A stretch of 64,000 nucleotides of DNA from Holacanthus passer (lineage: Eukaryota > Chordata > Actinopteri > Pomacanthidae), in NCBI GenBank assembly GCA_025331565.1, contig JAFREQ010000011.1:10560001-10624000 (forward strand). Reading direction: 5' to 3'. Each line of letters starts with the position of its first letter. Positions within the stretch are counted from its first letter, which is position 1. Made by a program: the position numbers and the translations under genes. Shown piece after piece: positions 9,738 through 22,300 of this stretch. Below the pieces are notes generated by a model that ran no database searches, was not told the DNA's origin, and saw only the letters and a program-made list of their open reading frames with translations.

Positions 9738-12573
9738 TAGGGACGGCTCAGTGCCACTTTTTCCATGTCTGATCTGATACCGCAACCACAAGTATCTACC
9801 GATACCAATACAGAACTATCTTCTCCCATCTTTTAAACAACTAAACTGTTAACTGGATTCACTTTGTTTAACCTACCTAGCCATCTAAAAATCATCAAGC
9901 TCAAACTGTAAAACAAATGCTCTACTCCCATAAAGGAAGAAATACATAGCCCAATACATGAATCAGTTATGCAATACTGCTACTTCTTTTTATTCCAACT
10001 TTTTCCACAGACAGAATTTTTAGCAGCATTTTTGATTAGTCAAACATTCAAAATAAAATTTACGGTGCAACTTTGTGCAGACGTTTAAATCTCAGTATTT
10101 AGAATAACAAAGGAATCCTAATTCCAGTGAAAAATAATGGCTATAATTCCACACTCAATATAGCCTTTACTTCAATGACACAGCAAAAAACAAGTTGTCA
10201 TGTCGACCATAACTTAAATACCTATAACCTATCATAAAAAAATAATAGCATCTGTATAAAATGTAGAGTGGAACACAGTGCAGTAGACATGGCATCTACT
10301 CTAGGCCATTACACTTGACATCAAGTCAGCTGGACTGAAAAGAATTCTGAGGGTAGAATCAGTGCAAGGTCAAAATTTTCTTTCACATGTAGAATCTGGG
10401 TTTGAACTGTATTTAAAACATCTATATAAAGCTAAACATCAGAATGAATACCTGAATTCCCATATAAAAATATAATTGCAATATCAACAAAAATAACTGG
10501 TTTAATTTTCCCTCAGGTGATATTATAGCAGCTGCTGCCTGACCTTAAAAACAAAGAGCACTGGCTCATCTTTTTTACAGTCCTTATGACTTATGTTTGT
10601 TCACTTGAACATGAGGGGCAGATTCTTCTTTAGAAAAATTAGCATTTCAGCTTAGCTTTAGCTTTTCAGATGTCTGCCTGCTCCTCCTTTCATCAATAAG
10701 AATGTTGAAAGTTGTATGGAGAAATTTAGTTGCCGTGACTGCCAAGGAGGCCAGTGTAGGTTGGCTTGCTGGGGTAGATCGGCACTTTAGTATGTGCACT
10801 TGTGGTGATTGACTCAGGACCAGGTTTCTACTGTGCTTTCCTCCAGGATTTCATCAAAATTGCTTCCAAGTCCGCTCTTGCTTGCAGCCTCCACCCATGG
10901 AGTCTTCTTTTCTGGCCATGAGGCTTCTGATGTGGCCCTCCTCCACACTTTGCCCATCTTCCTTAACTCTGCCATTAATACATACTTTGCATGTCTTGAG
11001 GTTTCTGCTTTGTGAAGGACCTGGAACAATAAAAATGATTCCCATCCTGACGGGTGATGCTTGGTATGAAATACTATCATTAGATGCTCAAAAGTTCCAC
11101 ACACACACATACAAGAATCATATCAAATAAAGTTAAGAGACCCCACATACCGATCGATAAATCTTGGATCCAGTAGTGTTGCAACTGAGTACAACTACTC
11201 AGATTTCTGAAACGTCTGTTCAAGCCTCAAGGAGGTGCCTTTCATAGTCTTAATTCTCTCATCAGATGCAGATGAAGAGCTTACCTCCCTTGTCAACTCC
11301 TCAAAAGGGGCCAGAGCCGCAACAGTCTTTTCCAGGACCCCCCACTGGTTTGCAGTCAATGTGGCTGGCAGGTCGTTCTCCTCTGTATATGCACAAAGGG
11401 CCTGTTTCTGCTCAATGAGGCTCTTAATCATGCAATATGTACTGTTCCGCCTCGTTCGTACATCTTGTTGCCGAAACTTGGGCAGCATATTCAGTTCCAC
11501 TTGAATGTCCTCCAAGTGTGAATATGCAGGCTGCAAGTGCGTGAAGCAACCCACAATTTTTCTGTTGATAGCCAGTGCATCACTCACACTACGCTGTAAC
11601 AGCAGTCCCTTGTTCACTGTAAGTTGCAGGTTATGCATGAAGCATCCTAAACTCCAAGGCGATCCATTGCTTTTATTATGTTACTGGCATCATCTCTTAA
11701 AATGAAAGGACCTTTCCTCTTCTCAATTTTCCATGCATTTCAACATCTCCTCCATTGCTGTAGTGATGGACTCTCCTGTGTGTGAGCCACGAAACTGCTT
11801 CGCCTCCTTCTTGCAAAGTAAAACTTTAGTCTATCCACTGTGCTGTCAGACTTGTGATGACATTGGAAACATGTGTGAGCTCCAGATGAACCATGACAAC
11901 GTTTACCAAATATTTCAAAATGAATTTGCACGCTTGCTTGTACTTAGTTGGGATAACTGTTTCAGAGATGAAATGCCGATTTGGTAAGTGAAGCAACGCT
12001 CCAAATGTTCCGATTCAGCGGAGAAAACCCACTTTTTCAACAAGAGAAAGAAGTTGGTCATCCAGCCCAATGAATTCAGCAATTTTCCCTATAATAGGCT
12101 TTGCTCTCTGGAGGGAGTTTCTCACAGATCTGAATTGTTTCCAGAAATGTTTGTTGTTGCTGCACCGGATCACTTTTCTTCTTGGCACTTGTTGCCTGTA
12201 TAAATTTGGCACACACCTTGCCATGATCCTTCTGCAAGTGTTGAATCGGGTTTGTGTCGTTGAAGTTTCCGATGCTGCTGCCACCTCTCGAAACATTCGC
12301 ATCGCATAAATTGCACCTGGCCGCTTTGCTTTTTTCTTTCTTGAGGTTAAAATAACTCCACACAGCAGATGTGTTGACAGGTCTCGCTCACACTCTGTTC
12401 ATGTGACATCCTTCAATATGGCATGTCGCTCCAGGTTTAGTTGAGCATTTACGTGATCATTTAGGCTAATGGACTCTATTGGATTTTTTTTTTTTTTCCT
12501 CCTGATATCTGATCCAGTGATTTTGTCCTGTATCAACGATACCAGTACAGAGTATGGGATCTGCACATCCCTA
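9738..12573 (-). mobile_element. hAT DNA transposon, decayed, 2836 bp, in atf7 intron 1
   Basis: The element begins TAGGGACGG and ends CATCCCTA, so the terminal inverted repeat is TAGGGA followed by C or T. GATAC-containing subterminal motifs occur near both ends (about 9775-9815 and 12515-12545). Perfect 8-bp duplications CTTTAGAC flank it. The interior encodes remnants of a BED-finger hAT transposase on the minus strand. The noncoding part is 9738-10610, with the coding remnant in the rest. The insertion lies within intron 1 of atf7 in the same transcriptional orientation. Confidence 0.92.
10611..12363 (-). pseudogene. hAT (ZBED-type) transposase remnant
   Basis: The frames read, N- to C-terminal: a BED zinc finger near 12250-12363 (CNLCDANVSRGG with a downstream HLQKDH pair); a middle region near 11200-11640 (KIVGCFTHLQPAY, then RRNSTYCMIKSLIEQKQ and the ANQWGVLEKTVAALAPFEEL block typical of fish ZBED-like hAT proteins); a piece near 10820-10860 (NFDEILEES); and a degraded C-terminal dimerisation segment ending in KKNLPL near 10615. 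The pieces lie in different frames with several stops and frameshifts, so no intact transposase is encoded. The canonical W in the RWNSTY block is replaced by R. The element is dead as an autonomous unit. Confidence 0.88.
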
Positions 12574-12581
12574 CTTTAGAC
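12574..12581 (+). repeat. Right 8-bp target site duplication (CTTTAGAC)
   Basis: Exact copy of the octamer at 9730-9737, directly abutting the terminal CCCTA of the element. Confidence 0.93.
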
Positions 12582-13540
12582 CATTAAGAACTATTACCCA
12601 GAAGCAATTAGTTGACCAGAACATATTCAGCTGTCACTATCTATTAATTGAGAATGTTTGTATGTGTTTAAACTTGCTAATGTGTCAACCCACAGAACCA
12701 GTCTACATGACATGAATGCCATGCACCTGTTGAGAAGACAGAGGTCTGTTTAGCGCCATTAACTACATGTGCTCACCTGTCATCAAGAACTGTGAAAAAC
12801 GTGGTGACACAAACCCTTATGACAACTGGTTAGGAGGTAAACAAACAGGCCGAAGACTGTCGGCCTGTTTGGAGCATTTGCTTCGGACTCGGTCGAGGAA
12901 AGACTGGCGTTAACCGGGAACGATGAGGCAGCAGAGCCGAAGCCAGCGACCATGCAGCCGACCCTTCCCTGTCATCAAGTCATTGGCGTTAGCTGGCGAT
13001 CATTGTCGAGGTCGTTTGGCTATGTAGCTAGCTAGGTGGCTTAGGTTACGGACTGTGGATAGGTTAACCTAGAGAGCCAATTCTTTGGCTAGCTCTGACT
13101 TTATGAGAGATGGGCCTTAAGCTAGCATAACCTTACCGCTAACCACAGCAAAACATTTTGACTCCTGAAGCCTGACAGTCGTGCCATTGTAACAAACGTG
13201 GAGGCTAACATCGTGGAGACTAAATACAGATTACTGACGGTCGGATACGCCTCACAAAGGGAAAAAAATAGTGTAGCTACCAGTCACAACACAGCTAGCT
13301 AAGCTAATGCTAATTGCTAGCCGAAGCTTCGTTTAGCTTTTACCTTGTGAGTTCACATTAAGAGGTCCGCCAAGTTAGAGGCTAACATAAACGTTAGCAA
13401 GCTAATGCTAAAGAAAACTGTGCTCGTAAACTAAGCTACGCACGGATGAAATCATCACATGCTTCGTGGACACTGTCGGAATATATTTCGTCAAAATATC
13501 ACAGTTAACGTGTGATGGTAAGAAATATGAGTGAACTCAC

Positions 13541-13700
13541 CCGACGTTTAACCAGCCCTCTTCTCTCCCCTCCTGCTCCGGACAGCGCCGCCGAGCTGCC
13601 TCCTGGACGTTGTTGACACTCAAGACGCTTGCCTTAGCGAAACAACGCGAGAACTAGGACTTGGCAGAGTATTACGTAACAAGCGTGACGTCGGGGAAAA
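13541..13700 (-). promoter_or_regulatory. atf7: atf7 noncoding first exon and promoter with two bZIP sites
   Basis: A donor (CGTCGG/GTGAGTTC) ends a noncoding exon at 13541, which would join the acceptor at 9580 (TTTTGCAG, exon start 9579) upstream of the ATG exon. Upstream lie TTACGTAA (13672-13679, a perfect palindromic ATF/CEBP-type half-site pair) and TGACGTCG (13686-13693, a near-consensus CRE), 6 bp apart. ATF7 itself recognises such sites. The transcription start was not determined. Confidence 0.6.
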
Positions 13701-14132
13701 AAGGAAAACGTGATCCACTGATTTCTTAGAAATCCCAAAACATCCTGCGTTAATATACCACATTTACTTCATATCTATACAAATGCTAACCCGGTGTGTT
13801 AGTGTTGCTCATCATGAAATCTCGTGAACACACTCACTGAAGGTACTAAAGCAAAACATGTCCACAACAGTTACATAATGTTATGTTGGGCTATTTCCGC
13901 ATGGTTACTTGGCAGATGCTGTAAAATCTGTTCACAAATCCTTCCTAATGCTCTGTGGTAGGATATTTACACTGTCACTTCCCTATCAGCTGTGCTCAAT
14001 AGAACAAATGCCAGGTTTAAAATCAAAATCAACAGGTCACACATTTGAAATCAACTTATTGCATCAGGCACATTAGCATGATCTTCTGCACATATACACA
14101 AAATATAAGACATGGCTGTTTAAAAATAAATC

Positions 14133-14138
14133 TTTATT
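14133..14138 (-). terminator. larp4: larp4 poly(A) signal candidate
   Basis: AATAAA on the minus strand, about 2.2 kb beyond the larp4 stop and about 430 bp before the atf7 promoter. It is the most distal plausible signal for larp4. Confidence 0.4.
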
Positions 14139-16302
14139 TCCATACATCAGGCTCAGCAATAAAATATTCAATTAATAAACCAGTGTGTACTTGGCTGAAA
14201 ATTGCAATCCCATGTTTGATTGTGAGAGTTACAAGCAGGATTTTAATATAAGACTGAAATTGCATTGACAAGCTAACAAAATAAACTGCATCATACTCAC
14301 ATAATGGACAAACAAGCATGCACACACAGATTAAGCTCCACTTCAACCAGCCCCAGCCTTGCAGCTGCACCTATATGAAACTGAGATTTACATTGAACAG
14401 GATCTAGTGTCTCCGGGTGTCATGAGCTGTTGGCTTTTAGCAACCAACTGGCCTTGTTCAGTGTGACAAACTGATGTGCTCAAATTCTTGCACTCCTTAT
14501 ACTGAAATGAAACGCTGTTAAGGCACTGGAGGATTAGTTTGAGATCATAGTTCCATGTAGTCTGAAGCAATCTCTTTCTCCCTTGCACACAAGTTTACGG
14601 TCAAGCACAGACAAATATACACAGGAGACAACTGGACTACTGATTATAACACACAAAATGCTGCACAATCATCACATACACTTATCTAAGGCAAAATGTT
14701 TTATCCCCCTGATCCTGAAAATCTGTAGTTCTTTATCTGTTCATTTCCATTTGCAACACCACAGATTATTCAGATGAAATGACAAAAATGAAACACATTT
14801 ACAGTAAGCACAAGTTGAGCATTTGTTAAACACTTTACCATTTCTTACTTCTGTAATGATTACAAGCCTTAATATCAAAAGATAGTGCATTTCAATTCAC
14901 ACCACTGCAGGTGCAGGTCGTGTTCTGCTCATTGTTTAGTGGCTGTATAGATCAGTATTCAATTCAGCTGTCAATAACCAAGTATCATTTCCCAGATCAA
15001 TCTCCATCCCAAATAACAAATACTACAGAAACAATGAATACCATGAAAAGAAAAACATCACAATAGAAAATTAAACTTGTCTACAGCAGGACATCAAGTA
15101 CGTTAACAATCCAGATCAAAAATAAATCAGTATACACAGTCAAGGAAAGCTGCTACATAGACATTTACAAAATCAAGCGTGAAAGTGATCTTAAACCAAA
15201 AGGACTACATTCGTCTGAAGACTTGTGTATCCAGTCAATACAGATGATGCAGGTGATCAATGTGACCAAATCAAGTTGCAACACTGGCCATGGCATCAAT
15301 GATCACATAGGTACCTTCATCAAGAGGCAACAAATTTCTATTGCGGTTGAAAATCCAATTTCAGCCTCTGAGGTCCCCCAGATCATTCAACATGTTTTAT
15401 CAATTCACATGCAGATGCTAGTCACCAATGAAGCACAGTTGATTCTTCGAAGATCTATAATCCTACTCTAAAAACTGTTGCTGACACTGAAAATACAGAA
15501 CTATCCACATCTTACATCACCATAATTTGTGGGTGATCCTCTGAATATGGCCTTTTAACTAGTCCCAGTTAAAATTGAGTCAGTTTTGCAAGACAAAAAG
15601 CATAAACATAAACAAACTGATCTATTCCAGTACAGAGCTAATTTCAAATGACACATATACTGCCAAAATATTGAACAATTATAATCATTACATGATGCAA
15701 TATTCTGAATACATGCAACTTATTATTCATATCATTTGTAGAACATGACTCCACAATCATGAAAAATGTCTTCAAACAATGCTACTCATCAAAATCCAAA
15801 CCTTCTGTAGTTAATCACACACCCCACTGCTTCTATTATTCTGCCATGGATTTAACTTCTTCCATAAATAATCATATATCTTTGCTTTCAACGTAAAACA
15901 AATTTGACAAAAAGCTCAGATGAATCACATGCCAACAATGCGCTGTCAGAAAGGAAAAAATGTGCCTTGTCATTTTGGATGTTGACAGCACTTGCTAAAT
16001 GTTATACTACCTTCAATTTAAAACAAGATCCCTCTTTCTCCCTCTAACACTCTCAAACATATACACACACGCCAAAAATTTAGCCTATTTATGAGGCATC
16101 TTTTGATAACATCATGGGGATATTTCTTTAAGTTTTATCACCCAAAATCTGCAATTTCAGATCTGCGACAATGTTAAGAGATTATGTGACAAAGTCTGTC
16201 AAATGAAATATATTCATCTGTCTATTTACATATATTATATATTTACATATATTGTTTTCATTTCTGTTTTAGTTCATGTTTTGTAGATTCTTTTTCCTTG
16301 TG
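14139..16302 (-). other. larp4: larp4 3'UTR, long and AT-rich
   Basis: Two kilobases of AT-rich sequence follow the larp4 stop without splice-bounded frames or recognisable genes. A TATATTTACATATATT-type AT repeat lies near 16220-16255. I read it as a single-exon 3'UTR; an intergenic tail cannot be excluded. Confidence 0.5.
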
Positions 16303-19300
16303 TTATTTTGGTGACCTTGGGGGAATGTTCTGTTCTTTGCCGCTGCGTCTGGCTCCCCGCTGTGGAGAAAATGGCTTGCCAGTATTCAGGCCTCTCTGAT
16401 GCTCCCGAACCTTCAGCCCTGCACCTCCGAATTTAACTTGGCTATTCGCCCCTCTGAATGAGCGTAATGGTTGACGTGGAGGGCGGCTGTCTCCTGATTT
16501 TTCTGGTTTGTCTGTAGTGCGCTTGGAGTTGGGCCGAGGCTCCTCAACCCTGTTGACCTTGAGCTCTTGCAGGGGTTGGGTGGGTGAGGAGGCAGGAGGG
16601 GATGGAGAGGGTGTCTGTGCCGGTGGTGGGTCCTTGGCCAACCTCTGGCACACCTCTGCATAGCTGAGTTTTCTTGATCCCTTGTTAGAGATTCATGAGT
16701 GAAAATTAAAAATTGAGATGTAAAAGAAATGATCAAGAAACCTAAAAAAAAAAAAATTATGTTGCAGTGGCACTTTGAGAAGTTTCTTTAGATGTTTTCA
16801 TACATTTGACTTGTTTTTTGCCTCGACTCTAGAACACGACATTGAAACCGCTGTGAATCCAGCTGCCATTCCCCACAAACAGACCAAGCTACAAACTTTT
16901 CAGAGCCACTGAACAACCTGCATATTTGATACTAAGGAGATGTATTTTCTGTGAAATATTCTTCCAATTTCAAACAAGTTTACATTAATACTTCCATGGA
17001 TCAATGTAATTTACTATAATGCACAAAGCACCAACACAAAGCTATAAGCTGATACTGCTGTGAGCTAATATGGTCAATATGATGAGAAGACAGGCCTTAC
17101 CAGCTCTGATGTTGGAGTTGGGGGAGGCGAGGAAGGTGCTTCTGCAGAAACAGACTGGCTGCAGGTGGAGGGGGCATTTTCAGAGACTGTTGGAGAAGCA
17201 GCCTGTGTGGACGAAGAGACTGTTTCCTTTGGAATAGGGGGTTCAGCTTTATCCTCTTCCTTCACTGGAGAAACACTAAATAGACATAGAGTATAAGACA
17301 AGTCATTTTCCACGTGTACGCTCTTTATTCAGGCATTTTTATTAGCTTGAAGTAAACTTTACCATGAGACTGGTGGTGCCACTGTGTGTGGTGTCACAGG
17401 AGCAGGTTTAGCAATCGGGGTTACAGAATCAGGTTTGCTGACAGCATCTTCTGAGATGTTTGTGTGTCGGGTCTCGTTAGCCTCTTGGCTCACAGACTGA
17501 AATAATCAAAGATAAAATAATGGTGAGCATTTATACAACTGTAACCTAAATGCAGCTTACAAGAGTACCTAGAGTAGAAGGTATCAAAGAGAACAATATA
17601 TCTACCTTGTTGGCCACTTTTAGGCCACGTACAACATCAGAAAGGCGCATCTCTGGTGTAGTTTCTCCCTGTACACTGACCACAGATCCCGGCAAAGGAG
17701 GAAAATTGGAAGTTGCCAGGTCAAACTTTGGTGGTGGTGGTACCTTGACCTCCGTTGCAGGGACAGGCCTCTGTAAGTTTCATGTAAATCAAAGTCAAAT
17801 GTATGATAAGACACACTATGTGAAGCTTGCCACAAAAATACTACACTAACAGACAGCATTTTGATAAGGAGAGACCCTTAGGACTTCCTTGGTCAACAAC
17901 TGTTTTGTGGAAAAGAAAACTGGGTAAAAGAGGAAATGTGCTGACCGTGGTATGTTCATCTTCTCTTTTCCTTCTCATGCCTCTGTGGCTACTTCTCCTA
18001 CAATGAAGACAGATCATTTACATTAGAAAATGATTCACAACATATTCATCAATGTGCATTAGTTTGTCACATTTGGTTGTAAATCTTCATCTCCACAGTG
18101 TTAATAAGTAGTGTACCCCCTCACCTGCCCCGTACAGCACCACTCTGATATCCAGTGGGTGAGGTGTCTTTAAGGCTGAAGGAGTGCAGAGAGACTGTCG
18201 CTGAAGTGGTGCCAGCCGGTGTCCCTGATGTGTGGAGGGGCTGTGGACTAAGGGGACCATCTATCAGGATCCCCGGAGTCAAAGAAGAAGAAGGGGGCAC
18301 ATCCCCAGGCCTATGGTGACCCTTATTATGGTTTCTAGGTAGACACAAAGGACACACATTTCTTAATAAACTGTTTTTATGAAGAGTTTACTACCAATTT
18401 GTAGACACACTTCTTTCTTTTTACCTCAATGGCTTTATATGTGCTCAATATAATGGCAAGAGCATTAGTAATTTGTTTAAAGTGATATCCATGACACACT
18501 ATTATACATGTGGTGAGCGATCAAGATAGATTCCATGAGATAGGAAGAGGCAAATTAATATCCTTTAAATGTGGTTCAAATGCAACATATGTTTCATTAA
18601 AGAGAATTCATTAAGACTGGAAAGCATTACTATGAAAGAGAGAGTTGTCACATCATCATAACCTGCACCTACCGGTTCCTGTTCATGTGTCGATGGGTGT
18701 TTAGGTTTCCCTCGTAGTTCCCAGGACTAGTGTAACCACCAATGAATGCACTGTTCGGGAAAGGTGCCTGGATATCACAACAGCAGAAGGAAATCAAATC
18801 AGATGTCTCAAGAAAAATATAAACAATATCTCTGTATATGGACTGAAGTTGGGAATATTAACAGACACTGCCAGGGTCACCTTGACACAGATTAATTTGA
18901 CCTAATTCTTAAACTAATTCTTCAGAACAGAAATTTTTTTTTTTTTTTTTAAAGAGACATTCTGATCAATACAATCAATTTCTCACCAGTGGTGTTTCAA
19001 AGTAAGGCATGACTGAAGGGTTCCAGGAGGGAGACACCACAGGATATACAGGGTACTGCTGCTGAGGACTGTACACCTGCTGCATGTAGACTGGAGAGCC
19101 ATACTGAGCCTGTGGTTGGGCATGTTGACTGTAAACACTTGAGTCCACACTGCGGAAGCTGTTCTTGCCAAAGAATGTGTTAATAGCCTTAATGCGGGCC
19201 TGGGGGGTGGAGGGAAAGAAAGAAGAGAATCAGGTATGTTTGCTAGGAGTGAAGATGTGACACCTGCACTGTATCCATGACGAGTAGTATTGTAGCTCTG

Positions 19301-22300
19301 TCTATCGTGTCCTTTAGTCCCCTCAGATCTCATAATGGTCATTAGGCCATATAACACTGCACTGACTAGGGGAAAGAAGGGGGAGGGAGAAGGAGTGAGG
19401 GGCGGAGAGGGAGAGTAAAGGAGGATGAGGGAGAGTAGAGGGTGAGTGTAGAAGCAGAGATTCAGACTGATAGAGAGCTACAGATAAACAGTTCCTCCCA
19501 GCCAGCCACAGTGCCTATGAGTCCTTCCAAGCGCGATACTGATCATCACTGGGGTTTAGACAGAACTGTTACATCAAGGGAAAAGGGCCCACAAGGTCAA
19601 ATCAAAGTCCAGCTGAAAAAGGATGTATTAGACACCTGAAATGCAAATGGAAAATGTCACATTGTGATAAGAAGGGCAATCAAACTGTCTGGAGATATGG
19701 TTGTGCGACAGTTAAGTCAAACACCTCCTTGCTTATCAAGTCTCTGTACACACAAATCCCAAGGTCACTCCTGAGGCTACGGCTTAGCCAAACAGCCTAG
19801 CCTTGAGAGTAGTGACAGCTGACAACACAACTAGTCTTGTGTAACACGAGGCTTGCTGGGTTCTACTGGCTAAATTCGAACCAATAAGAAGCAGGGATCC
19901 AGGCAGAGATTAAAACTTAACATAGTAGTGTACTAAATAGTCATCAGCGAATAACTACTGGTTATGCATTTCAGTAACAGAACTCACCATGATTGGTTTT
20001 CCCTGGAATGTTTTCACTTCCTCTCTTAGGTATCTGAAAGCCTGAGAATGAAGAAGAAAAGAACCACACGTTCAAATAAAAAAAAATTAAAAGCTTCCTC
20101 CCCCTCACTCCCAGAGTACTAGTGTCATATTCAGTGCTTATAACTGTAAACCTCTCACTTACACATACTAAGATGAAGTTGCTGTAATAAGTCCCACACA
20201 ACCCTTAAATTACTGTATTCAACAAAGTGAACAGGCCATTGTAATCAAGAATGATCAAATCCAAATCTTGCACACACACACACACACCCATGTCAAACAA
20301 GTCACCTCTGGTTTAAAAGAATAATGGAGCCAGAGCAAATGACAGCTACATCTAATGAGTAATTATATCATTTTTTAAATGTTAACAGGAAATAATATTA
20401 CATTCTAATATAAAATACCAGTCACCTGAAAATGTAACTGTATTCTAACTTTAGGATTATACAGCAAGTGGATCAAAAGTAAGCCATGTGGTTATGATGT
20501 AGAGCTTTACCTGTAGTGCATCCATATCTGACTGAAATGTTATGTACCAGTTGCTGTTGTGTGCAAACTCAGCACTTAACACTTTGGGACAGTTTTCACT
20601 CTTAAAAAGAGCCTCCACTTCCTGTGAAAGAGATGCAAGGCACATATTAAACATCTCTGCCTCCAACACTGAACTCACACATCTCCTCTCAGGTCATCAT
20701 GCAGGCTTTGTGATGAAAACAAACTGTACTATGAGCCAATCTCTATTCACTACCAACAAATTCATTCATAAAGTTTTAACACTAAAATGTAGTGAGGTAG
20801 CTATTGTGTCACAGTCTATAACTGATTTGTTGGCTGCTTTGTCTGATCACAGTGTAAGCAAGCACAATTGTGCAGCAACACCTCATTTATAGGACATTCT
20901 GTATAGATGGGTGTGTGCTGATGAGGACGGTACTTTGTATGTAATTTTCCTTACCTCAACTGGTGTAGTCTCTGGCACCTCTCTCAGAATAATGATGCAG
21001 CGACTGTGGTTTGGCCGCACCTTCTCTCCAGTTTCATCAACTTGCACCATGGGAGAGGCTGTAACAAAGACAGAACCAGTGTTTTCACCATCTGGAAGTA
21101 ACTTTATGGTCCCTAACACATTTACATAGAGTGCTGTTGGAGATATGTCTGAGTTGGGTTTTTTTTTTTTTTTTTTTTAAACTATGAACACTGAGTAGCA
21201 GTGAGAATTGTGGCAAGCTTTCTCACTGTCCTTATCAACACAATCAAAACCCTGTTCAGGAGGAACTATGACAACAGACAACAAAAATAACAGCTAACAA
21301 ACAGTTACTGACTGGTAAGCTACACACACACGCTCACTTATTCAACTGTGACGGGAAACCTGCACAATTATTAACTGCAGGAGATCCTTCATTTCAAACA
21401 TGCATTGTTCACAAAACCCCTTTCCACTTAGGTTTAAAAAAGTATGTAGTTTTACACATGCAGCATTTCACATGATTATGTCTGTAAACTAAAGTGTCGG
21501 TGAATCTGTGAGCATTTCTCACAAACACAGGGAGAACAGCAGCACTGGTACCTCGCAGTACATCCAGAATGAGGTCCATGTCCGTGGTAAGGGCTTTGAT
21601 GTCCTCCATGCAAGCAATGGTCCAGATGGGAACAAACTGATCACTGTCCATCTGGGATATCAGGTACAGGTCCTTAGATAGGTTCTCTCTGCAAACACCC
21701 AAAACATCGGACTCAAAACATCATTCAAAATGGCAAAGGAATGGCAATGGAAAAGGCATAGAACAAAAGTTCTATGCTTTTACTAACATGTCTGCCATGT
21801 TAAAAGAATAAGTTTAAAGACTCCCATCTCTCAACATTAGAATTCTGATGGAAAACAAGATTTAATCAATTCATCCATTCATCATGTTTAAGGTTAAACT
21901 CACAGTCATCCCACAATATAAAGCAGTTAATCACTGCTAAGAAACATAACTCTTCTGTGTTTAATCCCAAAAATGAAACTTGCAATGCCAAGAAGTGACC
22001 CTGGAAACAGTTTTGTGGTATAAAAAAAAGGACCTTGTACATTTCTGCACTACTCACCTAGAAAAGCAGAACTCAAGCTGTTTCTTCAAATACTCTCTTA
22101 GGCTCTCCTCAGACATCGGTTGTTCCTTAGAGGCATCACCATCTACGGCTGACTCACATTGTGGATCAAAGACTAAATAGCTCAAGTCAGGGTGGTCGAT
22201 GCCGTTCACCATGCCCTCTGTGGGTACAGGGGAATAGTCAGCTGTGCTGTCACAATATTCAGCGTCGTATACTTTTCCCCCTGAAGAGTTACCTAAGATA

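Noticed and set aside
11195..12363. Domesticated ZBED host gene
   Set aside because: BED and hAT blocks are split across frames by stops and shifts, and the element has termini and target duplications, so it is a dead transposon rather than a maintained host gene.
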